Source of the DNA: Onchidella celtica
Taxonomy: Eukaryota > Mollusca > Gastropoda > Systellommatophora > Onchidiidae
DNA: 64,000 nt
Direction: 5' to 3'
NCBI GenBank assembly: GCA_963931925.1
Contig: OZ007569.1
Span: forward strand, 29,646,612 to 29,710,611
Shown piece after piece: positions 43,240 through 55,077 of the stretch. The position numbers and the translations under genes are program-made. The notes under the pieces are model-generated. The model saw nothing but the letters and a program-made list of their open reading frames with translations. It made no database searches and was not told where the DNA came from. The first letter of the stretch is position 1; each line of letters opens with the position of its first letter.

Positions 43240-43400
43240 TGGGGTGGGAGACAAAGACAGAGAGAAGAGATAGAAAGGGAAAGAGAAAGTGGGAGAGACA
43301 GACACATAGGCAGAGTGAGACAGCGAGAGATAGAGAGAGGGGGGAAAGAGGACAATGAGACAAACAAACAGGCAGATAGATAGACAGACAGAAAGACAGA
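43240..43400. repeat. GA/GACA-rich tract
   Basis: Imperfect purine repeat with short GACA/GATA runs at 43370-43395. The sequence from 42813 to 43239 shows nothing recognisable. Confidence 0.85.
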
Positions 43401-44333
43401 AAAGAGTTAAACTGTAAAAACAATTGTAAACTTTTAACTAATCAGAGCTTTAAGACTGTGCACCTAAAGGCCAGTACTTAATGGAGGCATGTGGTTCAGA
43501 CACGAGTAGAGTTTGACTTAGCTCTTCGGCCCATGATACACTCTTGCTATTTTAATTTCAACTCAACCGACACTACAACAGTAAACCAAGCTCTCATTAA
43601 GTTCACATTAACTTTCAGACTAACACAAGTTGAAACACCCAACCCTCTCTATACGTCGGGAATTTTCCATACTGCTGTATGTGCATTTTTGTCTTTTTAA
43701 GAAAATTCAGGATTGAACGTTTGAAGGCTAGTGTAAAATCAGGGTTTGTTCAATACACTTCAAAATCGAAACTTGCATAAAAATGCCCACGAAAAATACA
43801 CCCATATGACACTTATACAAAATAAAATAACGAGTAAAAGAATCACTTTCATGATGAAACCCCAAAATCGGCAAAATGTCGCATACAACAATATGGCAAA
43901 TACCCGTCGTCTCCTTAGACCACCTAACTCTTTAAGCCTAACAATAATAATGTCAGTTTGATACGGTGTGAGATAAAAACGGCTGCCTTACAATCCCGTA
44001 AGTATACAAAGGACGATGAAAGACACAACACAGTATAAAATATACGATCGGCACTTGTAGATACATAAAATTTCGGTCACCTGTTTTCATGTCATTCATG
44101 TCTTAAAATAAAACACCTTTCAAATCGCTACCGCTTGCCCGAGTATTCTAAGTGAAGAAAAAAATCAATAAGTCTACGGTGCAATCAATCTGTGCAATCA
44201 CAGCATTGAGCCAACGTCTTTTCAAATCCGTACGTATGTACACGGGTTGCACCATGTTCAGGCACGCCGCGGCGTTCAATGGTTCTCCTCAGCGCTAGTA
44301 GAACTGTGCCGTAACTTCGCAATATATCGTGCC
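43401..44333. other. no gene seen; short dispersed segment
   Basis: About 43845-43905 is a diverged copy of 14745-14815. The rest is unrecognised. Confidence 0.45.
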
Positions 44334-44590
44334 CTTAAAATGACAAGGTTCCATCTCCACTTTTTGACTGAATAGAGTTACACACTGCACACTACTTCTA
44401 CAGGCCTGCTCCACTGTGTGTTAAAGTATCAAGCGGGTTCAGTGTGTAATTTGTAAGTGTTTTGAAGAAGAAAAAAAAAGCCGTATCATCAAAAGTTATG
44501 AGCACATAATTAAAACTTCAATAATCAAATATTTTCTCAAACGCTAGTGGAAGGGAGTCAGAACCTTGACATTCTAAGGAGGCGATATCT
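44334..44590 (+). repeat. dispersed repeat, copy of 1510-1745
   Basis: AATGACAAGGTTCCATCTCC, TCTACAGGCCTGCTCC, AGTATCAAGCGGGTTCAGTG, AAAGTTATGAGC and GACATTCTAAGG are colinear with the segment at 1510-1745. Confidence 0.7.
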
Positions 44591-44639
44591 TGCGCGTTTC
44601 TCTCTTACTTCTGACTGCCATAGCCAGGGTGATTTACTT

Positions 44640-44735
44640 TTTTTTTTTTTTTAAATAGAACAATGGCAGTGCTCTTTTAAAACCATTGCCTTTGTTCCTT
44701 TTCTTTCAATACCAGTATACCTGAAAAATTCCTTA
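44640..44735 (+). repeat. dispersed segment shared with 46635-46720
   Basis: T run, AATAGAACAATGGCAGTGCT, CTTTTAAAACC.TTGC and TTTCTTTCAAT recur at 46635-46720. Just downstream, TCGAGGGTCGCCAACC (44759) has an inverted partner GGTTGCCAACCCTCGAA (44976). Confidence 0.6.
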
Positions 44736-46634
44736 CCCCTACTTCTGTCCGGGTCAAATTCGAGGGTCGCCAACCAGAATGTGTTACGTCCAGTTTTATT
44801 CATTGCTTTTAAATGCCTGTAGAAATCCAAGACACAAGGTGTGTGTGACTTTATTTCACAGCCCAAGAAAACTATCCATGTGACCGTGTTGAACTTACTG
44901 CAACTATTTGAATAACATGACAAATTTCAAACTGGTCTTTCTCAGTTTGACTATTTTGGACATAAAACACTGTGGTTGCCAACCCTCGAATTAATGTGGC
45001 CTCTGACGAGTTTTTGATCAGCAAAATTTGTGGTTTTCTATTAAGTTGGCATTTGGAGCCTGCATTAACCTGGCTGGAAACACCGACGCGGCACACGGTA
45101 TGTTTCTGGAGAGCTGATTTAACTGGCTATAGAACAGAAACACAGTGTCCAAAATTAAATGAATCAACTGACTATCGGCAATAGCAGGGACAACTGACGT
45201 AAATGTAAGCCGCTCTTAACAGCCTACAAAACACCTCACATACATATAGTTCAAACAAAGCAAGAAAACCCCGCTGATAAACAAAAATCAAACAATGTTT
45301 GTTAAAATCCAATAATCTGGTATTTTTCCTCTATATTTCTCATGCACCCACCGCAGCCTGATTACTGACCACCAAATTTCACGGAAGGGAGATCTGAAGA
45401 TGGTTGTTCCCCGGAGGAAAACTGCGTGGGAAGGAATCAGTTAAATGTGGAAACACTGACTTACTTCCTTTTAACCAACACAGGTGAGTTTTCTATTTAT
45501 ACGGGGCCAGATTGAGTCGCTGACATTCCAGACCGTACCTGTAGTGTCTTGCAAGGTTACATTACAGTCTGAACTGTCACATAGATTATGAAAGAAAACT
45601 GACGACATTCCTATAATGGAATCGCAAGGGGCCTGGAACTGAGAAGTCTACGTACGGTAGACAGAGCTTTGTATGTGTCGTGCCGTATACAAAATAGGAA
45701 TGCACTAGTTCACTGCAATGCTCTCTCTCTGCCTTCTTCAAAATTGTTCACTGCCGTAGATGTAGGTCTGGTTTGGTTTGTTGTTGTTTTTTTCGGCCTG
45801 TGAATGTGTGTATGTCTAACTCAAGGCATAAGCTCCTCGGTCTAACTAAATCATCTGATTTCACAAACTAAATACACTCAGATGGCTGTTCACGGATGCC
45901 ACAAGACCGGATTGAATGAAGTAATTAAAGGGAACTCGATTGTCTAAATCATAAGAAATACTCAAGACTTCAACTCTTACCAATTGATTAGATCTATATT
46001 TTCAACGCATGGGAATCTGCGTCGATTTCAATATGGCGGAAACTCACGGTAATATCGTGTAATCGTGCCCTTATTGTGAGAAGATAATTATTCAATCCCA
46101 AAGCGAATTATTTCATGATAATACATTCCTTTATAAAACTACATTAATTTTTTTTAAATCTCAATATGAAAGATCGATATGGATGTCGCCTATTTTACTT
46201 TATTATGACCCCAACCCATCTGCACTGAATTACCGATGCAGCTGAAGATATCAAGCTGTATCTCGATGCTTTATTATTCATATTGGAAAAAGGCCGTAAG
46301 TAGATGTTCACACCTTTTCAGCGGAAACAAAAAGCTAGCATTTTTCTTCACCTGGACCTGAACTACAGAACTGGTTTTTAACACTGCTTGTGGGAAAGAA
46401 AAGCTAAAAATAAAAGAAGATGAGAGGGGAGGTTGTAAACTAAAATGTTGAGGCTATTTGGGGATTGTGGCCAAATTAATATTCACAATATGTTTTTAGT
46501 GACAATTTTGTGGCCAACTTCCAAAAACATAATAATATAACTGCAGCCATTTCATCAATTGGAAAATCTGTCATGGCATTAGGGCCAAACTTAGTCCTCA
46601 CCTTGGCTGCTGTACAGTTTTTACATATTTTTTT
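44736..46634. other. no gene seen
   Basis: Apart from the small inverted pair at 44759/44976, unique-looking AT-rich sequence. Confidence 0.45.
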
Positions 46635-46962
46635 TTGTTGTTGTTGTTAATAGAACAATCATGGCAGAGTTCTTTTAAAACCGTTGCAAAATTTGTTTCT
46701 TTGCTTTCAATGTGTGTCTGCTCTAGGTGAACTGGACTGCAATGATGCTATGGCAAATTTCCCAAATGGAATTTAAAAAAAAAAAAGTATACTAAATACA
46801 AAATACCAGTATTACACTGAAATGCTTTTTACCCCTTATGTAGCCACCTCTCGTAGTTACAGCCAAATTCACTGTGCAAACAAAACCCAATATGGTTACA
46901 ACGTAAACTCCACAGTTTAATGTGGCATGGCAAAATACACATATTTTACATACACACGAACG

Positions 46963-47012
46963 CATGCGCGCGCGCGCCCACGCGCACACACACACACACG
47001 CGCGCGCGAAAA
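46963..47012. repeat. alternating purine-pyrimidine (CG/CA)n tract
   Basis: GCATGCGCGCGCGCGCCCAC and (CA)n, then (CG)n: about 50 bp of almost strict alternation, the sequence type that adopts Z-DNA under supercoiling. Confidence 0.9.
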
Positions 47013-47425
47013 CAATAACAACAAGCCCTATCAGTTTTCGAAACAACAGATACGACAGTTTTCCTCGCCGTCGCCGCCCAAGATCGACTCTTCTCGGCGT
47101 GTGTCACAGGACAATGATTGTTAGAGGATCACAACTGATGTTGCCCAAATCTCTTTGCCTCGCCCTGTGTAATCCTATTCAATATCGTAACGCGGTTGGT
47201 GGATTACAGAGTCTGAAGTGGCTGGGCTTACAGTTAGATGAAATGAAATAAAAAAGATTAGAAATGCATCGATGTTTGGCTACGGGCGGGGGTGTTATGA
47301 TCATTGGACTACAGCTAGAGATGCCGGCACACAAACACACAGAGATACTGTATGTCATTAAATTGTACCCGTACCTCACAAAGACAGTGGTGGAAAAATA
47401 TGAAAACGGTAGAAAAGTGAGTGTG

Positions 47426-47560
<135 letters not shown>

Positions 47561-47660
47561 GAGGGGGGGTATCGACGTGAATCAATAAATGAAAGAAGAA
47601 AGAAAAAAAGACAAAAAGAACAAGAAAGAAAGAAAGAAAAGGAAAAAGAAAGAATCAAGC

Positions 47661-48075
47661 CCTGATTAACAACGTTTTAATCGTAGTCTTGGCCATTAAA
47701 AGCCAACTCGTTCTGTGTTTGTCTCTGCTCGCCATCCATACACATATATTATATGCAGATAGAAGAGGCGACAACAACAATTTAATACACCCCCCCCCCC
47801 TCCAAAAATCCCTTGATAAGCGGCCTTAAAATGTTTCACTGAGGCCTAGTTTGTGGAATGTTTAGAATTTCTCTTGATTTGTTGATCCTGTCTGCCTGTC
47901 TGTCTGTTCATCTTCCGGTCGTTATCGCATCGGCCTCCTTGAACAAATTATTGAACTGTCACAGTGTCATCATATCACGTGGCACAGCGTCCAATGCAGA
48001 CTAGACATTCGTTAACCATTAAGTCTTCAGGTCTCCTCCCGTTCTTCTCCGCCCTCGGATTTGCAGTCTCTTGGG
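47661..48075. other. no gene seen
   Basis: Poly-C run at 47791-47801 and a short GTCT run near 47890. Confidence 0.45.
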
Positions 48076-48079
48076 GTGG

Positions 48080-48225
48080 AGGGAGAGAGAAACTGACAGA
48101 CAGACAGACAGAGGAGAAGAGAGAGAGAGAGACAGTGAAAGAGAAATAAGGGAAAGAAAAACAGAGAGAGAGAGAGAGATAAACAGACGGACAGGCAGGC
48201 AGGCAGACAGACAGACAGAAGGAAG
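48080..48225. repeat. GA / GACA / GGCA tract
   Basis: Mixed GA and GACA units, with GGCA at 48192-48204. Confidence 0.9.
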
Positions 48226-48419
48226 GGGCGAGAAATTCTTTCAGTTTCAACTTCATGTTATTTCTAATTTCTTTATCGTGACAACTCTCGCCATTAGACA
48301 GGACTGGTGGCTGCCGAGACGAAGACCGAGTCTGGAAAAGGCCAGATGTCTTAAGGGGGCATAATGGAAATTGGAGGATTGTGCCCGGTGAGAGAATTAC
48401 ATCAGCTGTAAAGACGGAA

Positions 48420-48605
48420 GCTGCTGCCAACTTTCTGTGGACACTGCGTGATGTCATGACCTCCGGAGAAGATTCTACAGCTAGAGCCCCCCCCCCCCAC
48501 CACCACTATGTTGGGGGAAGGGAAGTGGGTGTCAACTCATACTGTGTGATGCTATGTCAAGTCATGACGCCACGAGAACATTCTACAGCTCTGAATGAGG
48601 CACAT
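48420..48605 (+). repeat. diverged direct duplication, about 108-bp spacing
   Basis: GTCATGACCTCCGGAGAAGATTC with CTACAGCT (48453) and GTCATGACGCCACGAGAACATTC with CTACAGCT (48561), separated by a poly-C run and GTTGGGGGAAGGG. Confidence 0.7.
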
Positions 48606-48704
48606 GATTTTTTTTTCTTTAGTTGGGTGTGGGGGGGGGGGGGGGATAGTCTGGAATCAGCACTTGAAAGTCTGTCTCGCCATCCCAGACGCGGCTTGGG
48701 TCTC

Positions 48705-49275
48705 ACTTTATCCTCGATGTTAAAGAGCTCTGGGGAAGTCCAATGAAAAATAATAGTGGTAGAATTTTCATCCATCTTGCAAGAGCGCAACGCGTCTTGA
48801 ATGTTTCCTATACCAGGATGACTTTCCATGTCAGTTTCTAACTTTCAGCTTTAGGGGGTCTCATACTGAGCCCGGAACATCACAGCCTGTTGCGTCCAGC
48901 AAAATGTACACGCAAAGACATTGTAGTGGAAACTGACCGTGTTTGGAAGAGATTAGTATGACAGGGTCTTCCCGGATTTACAAGAAAATATAGGAAATTA
49001 TGGTGTGCACTTCTTGTCTGCCAGCAGCTGACTGTGTCGTTCAGGAATTAAAATGACACCCCCTGTATACTCTACAGATTGAGTCTCCTGCTCAGTTTAC
49101 TATTGATGTTAAAGTGCTTTGAAGAAGTCAACAAATGAATAATAACCAGGAATTAGTAGTGAAATTCTCAACCAAAGTCAAAATCTCTTGAATCATATTA
49201 GTGTTTCTTCCTTTCTACACCAGAATGAATTTTCTTGTTAGTTTGTAACTCTCAGTCCTATCCTCAACGCTAATT
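48705..49275 (+). repeat. tandem duplication, period about 390 bp, enclosing another repeat
   Basis: GATGTTAAAGAGCTCTGGGG...GTAGAATTTTCATCC...TACCAGGATGACTTTCC...TTTCTAACTTTCAG (48717-48850) recurs as GATGTTAAAGTGCTTTGAAG...GTGAAATTCTCAACC...ACACCAGAATGAATTTTC...TTTGTAACTCTCAG (49105-49255). Between them, 48945-49050 is the inverted partner of 22085-22200. Confidence 0.65.
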
Positions 49276-49585
49276 TTTTTTTTCCAAACATCCAACCATC
49301 AAACTGCCAAGAAAAAGACACCACTAGTGTTATGGTCACATTCAAGGGTCCTTTCTAGAAAGACAAAGCATTTTGACTACAATTATATAAAACTTCAACC
49401 TGTGATATCAGACGCATGTGTCTTCCTGAAGCTACTAAGTCATTTACAAAGCTACCAGACACTCTCCAATCGTTTACGTCTCTAGTCTTTTCAGGGTATT
49501 AAAAACTCATTGCCAGGGTCATACTGACTGTGAATACTATATAAACTGGCAATTCGGATCAAAACAGAATCGACCCAAGTTAACA

Positions 49586-49909
49586 ATGAATCACATCATT
49601 ATGAGATCAAAGAGAGTAGTGCTCGGTCGATACCTGAAACTTGTAAGATCTATGTCCCCGGAAATTCTAAGTGAAGCTAAGAAAAAGCATGTACCGGTTA
49701 TAAAACAAAAAGTGACGAGTTTTCAAAGGATCATGGGGAGAGCAGGGATATATTATAAAAACGGAGAGACTCCATGGAAAATGCATCGACTTGGGAGAAA
49801 GATAGAGGACATTAATAATGCATTCGATGAAATAATGTTAAAACGTGAATTTGACCTAATTTGGCGTGTACGGTCTCTTTCGGCGACACCAGAGCAAAGA
49901 GTAAAATAA
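49586..49909 (+). CDS. 107-residue basic open frame, unrecognised
   Basis: ATG-started frame MNHIIMRSKRVVLGRYLKLV... rich in Lys/Arg and Met, with no signal peptide or membrane segment. It includes the stretch FQRIMGRAGIYYKNGETPWK and ends ...FDLIWRVRSLSATPEQRVK. Composition is less biased than its low-complexity neighbours and the frame is uninterrupted. However, I cannot assign a family, and its last 17 codons fall in the tandem repeat that continues to 50226. It may be a chance frame, an exon, or a remnant of a repeat-encoded peptide. Confidence 0.25.
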   Translation: MNHIIMRSKRVVLGRYLKLVRSMSPEILSEAKKKHVPVIKQKVTSFQRIMGRAGIYYKNGETPWKMHRLGRKIEDINNAFDEIMLKREFDLIWRVRSLSATPEQRVK

Positions 49910-50226
49910 CGTTTGCATGAGAGACATGTTGACCAGCGACAAAATCCCAGACGATTGCCACACACCCTTCTATGAAAATTAATCATGTCAAAACTTAAAT
50001 ATGACTTAGTTTGGCGGTCTTTTTCGGTAATACGAGAGACAAGTGGACCAACGGACAAATCCAAGGCGATTGTCACACACCCTTCTCGTCTTGTACCCAC
50101 GTGTAAATCTGGCCAAACGGCGCATATGGTCTTTTTCGGTAACACGAAAGACATATTATAATAGACCAACGACAAATGCCATACGATTGTCACACACCCT
50201 TCTCGTCCTGTACACACCTGTAAATC
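49858..50226 (+). repeat. three diverged tandem units of about 100-150 bp
   Basis: Each unit has TTGGCG or AACGGCG, a GGTCT(C)TTTTCGG(T)AA/GACAC(G) block, GACCA(A)CG-ACAAAT/ACAAAATCC, then CGATTGYCACACACCCTTCT, and in units 2-3 CGTC-TGTAC.CAC-TGTAAATCT. Unit starts are near 49858, 50008 and 50110. Confidence 0.75.
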
Positions 50227-50513
50227 TCGCCCAAACCCTACAGATCTCGACAGTGATTACAAAGCCATAACCAACAGAGTTAAGCACCTCTTTTCAACGG
50301 CGTCTCGCGTTTCAGGCATCGGATCTAGATCTATGTAAGGCGCCGCTTTAATGGAAATGAAGAGAAAAAATCTTTTGTGTCTTGATACCTATAAGCCACA
50401 AGGCAAGCGGGTGAATGGGCTTAGCCGTTCTGTGCTGTATGGGGTCACGATATGAACTTGAGAAACGTGGGAATACTCACAGCACGACGCATAACTTGTA
50501 GTTCTTTGTATGG

Positions 50514-50692
50514 CTAAAGCATTATTTCCTTCAGAAGTGACATATTTTCGCGACTGAGTAATAAAAAAAAAAGGGCTGTTTCAACTGCTTTCGTAGGACC
50601 AAAGCGCTGATTCCCTCTGGAGTGACATATTTTCGCGACTGAGCAACAAAAAATGGATGTTTCAACTACTTTCGTTCACACAAATGACGGAA
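50514..50692 (+). repeat. tandem duplication, two units of about 91 bp
   Basis: GTGACATATTTTCGCGACTG, AGTAATAAAAAA and GTTTCAACTGCTTTCG (50537-50602) recur as GTGACATATTTTCGCGACTG, AGCAACAAAAAA and GTTTCAACTACTTTCG (50621-50685). Confidence 0.85.
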
Positions 50693-50865
50693 GTACCGAT
50701 GAGTCACCAACTTCTTGCCACATCTTATTACGGGCAAAGAAGAATTTTTTATTTTCATTTTCTTCTGACCAATGACTCACCACAAATTATTTGCCGCTAA
50801 TTTAAAACCAATTGTTGGTGGATCAGTCAAAATCGGGCAAACGGGAAATGTTTATACTTCTTTAA

Positions 50866-51090
50866 CCCTCCAAGTGCCCAGACGAAAATTGTCAGTCCTG
50901 AAACTTCTGAAACAATATGCTGAACTGATTTTTATATAATCAGATAATTGCAAAAGCGTGAATGTGTAAGTGGAAAAAGTATTAGTGAAAAAAAAAAAAA
51001 AAGGAAGTGTAAAAAATGGAAGAGTAAGCGTATCAAAGATAGAGCATTTTGGTGACCTGTTTGAAGTATGGTACACTGGACGCTAGAGGG
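50866..51090. mobile_element. piggyBac-like MITE, 225 bp
   Basis: TTAA on both sides (50862-50865 and 51091-51094). TIRs CCCTCCAAGTGCCCAG and CTGGACGCTAGAGGG. TTAA duplication with a CCC start is characteristic of piggyBac elements. The inside has an A14 run and no transposase. Confidence 0.75.
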
Positions 51091-51094
51091 TTAA

Positions 51095-52873
51095 AAGATC
51101 AACATAAAATATTTCTAAGATGATTTCAAGCAATGCAGAAAAATGGCGTATCTTTCATATTTTGAGCAAATCTCAATTTCAATACCAGGGGAATTGAAGT
51201 ACTTTATGGACGCCCCCTTTCTACAAACAAGGCACGGTATTCCAGGTAATAACTGCTCCTTTCAGATTCGTCATAGTACAAGTAATTACATTGTGGAAAA
51301 CCCAGTGTTTGTGGGAAATGATAATTATTTATGTACCATCATGACTTCACCAGGTTTTCCACGTTTAACCTCTGACGCAGCATGATGACAAACAGCGATA
51401 CGCCGGGGCTCCTCCGCTTGCGTGACTGTTACACAGTTTTGTTTGCACACTTACAATGCCTGGATACCGAGAGGTGGGTGGATCGCAGATCTACAGGTCT
51501 GACTTGACTCTAGGGTGATAATCATAGTGCTATCATGGTCTCTTCCTTCAGGGGCCGTCCATAAAGTCGATACACTGCATTCTGACAATGTTTTACCCCC
51601 TCGTCTTACTCTTTTCCCTCCGCGTACGCTTAGTTCTGAACTGCAACGACTGTCGCAAGTAAGCTTTGCCTCCAGAAACAAAATGCATTCCACGTGTCGG
51701 CGGAGATCCCACTCACAGATACGTGTATTTGAATACTATTATAACAATAAAGCTACAAGTACTAATTATCCCATTCACCATTCCTTTGCCTTTGATTTTT
51801 AAGGGAAAGATATGTTCTACGATAATGACTGTAGCAGTTTTCCATTATGCCTCTCACTGGTCCTGAGTAAAAAGATATCATTTTCAGGAAATGAACTTGT
51901 TGACGGTAAAAGAATGGAGGTTGGGGATGGGGGTTAGGGGAGGAGATGACGAAGGAGAGAGAACTTTGAATGGATATAGGGAGGGGTGTGGGACGCAGGG
52001 TGGGGCTAGCTCTAGCCATGCTTTTTCGGTTCAAGGGGAAAAGCAGGGATGGGAACTATTGACAGAAAAATTTCCTGCATTTATGATGAATTGCAAAGCC
52101 TCAATGCCAACAGTAATAGGCCTACACACGTAGGCCAACACAAAGGCCGAATAATATGTTCGACAAACAGAATACTGTTTACCAAGGAAAAAAGACATCG
52201 GAAATCAGGAAATTTCCTGAGAATTCTCATCCCTGGAAAAGGCCATTATACCTCCCAGCAGGTAAACCACAAAAGCCGGGCATGACGCCATCCACGCTGA
52301 TAATGAACCGCCTTGTATGCGATGTCATCACAGCACACCATGACAACAGTGTCAAATCAAAAGTCCAACAGTGCCATCCTGCATCCTCGATACAATGACT
52401 GCTAATTGAATCATGGCTTGTATTTACCTGGTCAGCGCCGCGATGTTGACACCTGTCGGCGGTTACAGCCAGTCAAAACAAAGACGCACCAGCGCGGTCC
52501 AGCGAGAGTCTAAAACGGCGTTATCTTCAAAACTGCGAAACCCCGGTGATCTCAAGATCTCGGGACCGACAACAAGTAACCAGCAGTGTCGGCCCGGTCT
52601 ATAAAGTATGTTTGCCTTTGGCCTGGACGCACTTCACGATTTTTGTCTCATGTGTTCAAACACGACGTCTGACTCAGATGTAGGTCAAGCGGGCTCTACG
52701 GTGTGTTTTTTTTTTCCTTCACGGGTTCTCCATGTCTATTCTGTTGAGTTACGGAGAAAGACCATCAGTGTAGGCTATTTCACCTTTTCACACCATTTTA
52801 TAGAATAACACATGTTCTGTCTTTCTTTCTGGGTTATAAGTTTGTACGACCAATAGTTTCTTTTGGCTCTCAT
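51095..52873. other. no gene seen
   Basis: 51105-51170 repeats 29425-29515. Several 60-95 codon frames, but none recognisable. Confidence 0.45.
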
Positions 52874-52874
52874 G

Positions 52875-53133
52875 AAATCGTCACCGTTCCCCAAAAACTG
52901 TAGCAACTGGTTTTGACCACTTTTCTGAAGAAGCAAAAAACTACTTTATTTTAGCACAACCGATCTAGTGGACAATGACTTTTTGAAAGTTCGCTATTCG
53001 ATTACTTTTCAGCTTAAGAGTCAAGAGACAAGATCATTCGTTGCGGCTTTGAATGTAGTTGAACACATTATTATTTAAAAATTGATTTTTTGAATTTTTA
53101 AGTTGCTACAGTCTTGGGGAACGGTAACGAAAT
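52875..53133. mobile_element. TIR element (MITE), about 260 bp
   Basis: Left AAATCGTCACCGTTCCCCAA, AAACTGTAGCAACT and right AGTTGCTACAGTCTTGGGGA, ACGGTAACGAAAT form about 33-bp imperfect TIRs. No coding frame; the superfamily is not evident. Confidence 0.75.
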
Positions 53134-55077
53134 AGAAACTGAACTAAGCACAGCGCGAACTGTAAAACTGTATTTGGCACATAGCCTACGGTCCTTCTCC
53201 GTGCCATGGCAGTGTCCTTTCCTGACAGACCAAAGACCTTGATATTACTCCAACGACACAGTCACAACACAACTGCCTATGTCATTTTTAAAATATTTTT
53301 GAGGTAAGGCCTAACATCCCAGATGAAATAAGGTTAGTTTGTTCTGTTTCCTGAAAAGCATGGAGTATTGTATCGAGCCTTCAGAGTCTGATTTTTTACC
53401 CGAAACATATTTTGCGCAAGCCACAAGATTTGCCAAGCAATGATACTTTTTCACGCTTTCTGAAATGTAAAAATGACATGGAACATAAAAATGACCGTGG
53501 CAGTCAGCTCTTTGTGACAGACACAATCTTCATATTTCCTGAGATCCCACCTGAATACTGATTGTGTTCCCTGGTGAATCACTGTATAACAGTGGCACTA
53601 TAACATTAAAGCATTACAATGGACTTGGGCTTTGGGTCTATTGAGATGGCAAAGACTGACAAGCGGGTCAGTTGTATAGCCTCCCCGAGATGACAAGATG
53701 ACGGACAGCTATTAATGTACAAGAATGATATTACATGACATGCATAGATTATATCAGTCGCAGCTGGAAACCGCGCCCTCTATTCATTGGGAAAATACAA
53801 TGAAGTTATCACAGGTTGTGAAGTGGAGCCAACAGATTGCTTTTTCTGTATGTAACTTTTCGAATAGGGCGATTTTGTAACCAATGCTGCATTTTCATGC
53901 ACGAGGTCCCTTCAACAAAATCTCTCCTTCTCTCTTTCTTCATCTTTTCATTTGAAGTTAGGGGCGTCTAACGAGATGGAGAAAGAGGAGTGGAAGAGGG
54001 GAGAGAGAGAGAGAGAGAGACACCTAGACAGCGAGAGAAGCCCTTCTTTATCGTTAAATTTCCTTAGAATTTTATTGCATAGAGGTCTTGTTAGTTGTAA
54101 CTAAGCCATGGCTTTAGAAAATTACCGGGCCGGGCACCACATGAAGATGGAATGAAACTTATGACAGGATGAACTTTAGTTAGAAGGAAATATCATAAAA
54201 TACAAAGTATCTAAACGACCTTGAAGACGCTTGATACAACTTGATGATAGCAAACTGTTTGTTGTAATTCAACGTGTTCTTTCAGTCATACGTCTTTTTA
54301 GCACTTCACAATAGGCGGATAGTCAGAAACACTTGTTTTTAAGTTCTTTCTTCTTATAGCTATGCAATTAGAATTCAGATAATGACTCTCCATTCCAGAG
54401 TGATTTTTTTGTTACATTCATAATATGTCCAATTTCTCAGAAAAACAACCCAGTGACGGAAGTACCGTCCTATAATTAGTATCTAAAAATGCCAGCAGAA
54501 GCGCAGTGCAACGCATTATATATACAGCGTTCTTTATCATAACTTTGCATGGAGGACTAATCGTCTCCGCTTGTGCTTCTGAATTAATAGGACCAATTAA
54601 TTATCGCCACTGCCAAAAGGCCAGTTTGACATGGACAAAACAAAGAGAATGAAAATGATCCAAAATCGACGGCCAAAGCCACAGCATTCAGGTCACTGGC
54701 CAACTGGGGCGTCTAAATGTTACCAGCCAGTGTCATCCGTAGGACCATAGCCAACAGCTTAATCGGGCTATTTACTTATGTAATAATTGTTAATTTCGGA
54801 CAGCAGATGCTCATGCTCTTTAATTTTGACCTTTGCTTTCTAGGAGTATCAGAATTCTGTTCTCGTGTTAGAAAAGAATGCTGGGTGGTCTTTCTTTAGC
54901 GATTACATGTAATTTAGAAAAGTATTGCATATGACATGCCAACACAACATAAAAAAATTATTGTAGCTTCACAAATGTTTGGTTCTATCAAAATGTGGCT
55001 TCCAAATTTGTATAACTATAAAACCACGCACATGTTTCATATGCATTGAAGCATTATTATTACCCCAGTGGGTTAAA
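53134..55077. other. no gene seen
   Basis: Short GA tract at 53998-54022. No TIR, repeat-family match or recognisable frame. Confidence 0.45.

Noticed and set aside
51143..51385. 80-codon + frame starting MAYLSYFEQISISIPG
   Set aside because: Its beginning lies in a dispersed segment also present at 29425-29515, where the frame is not open. No family match.
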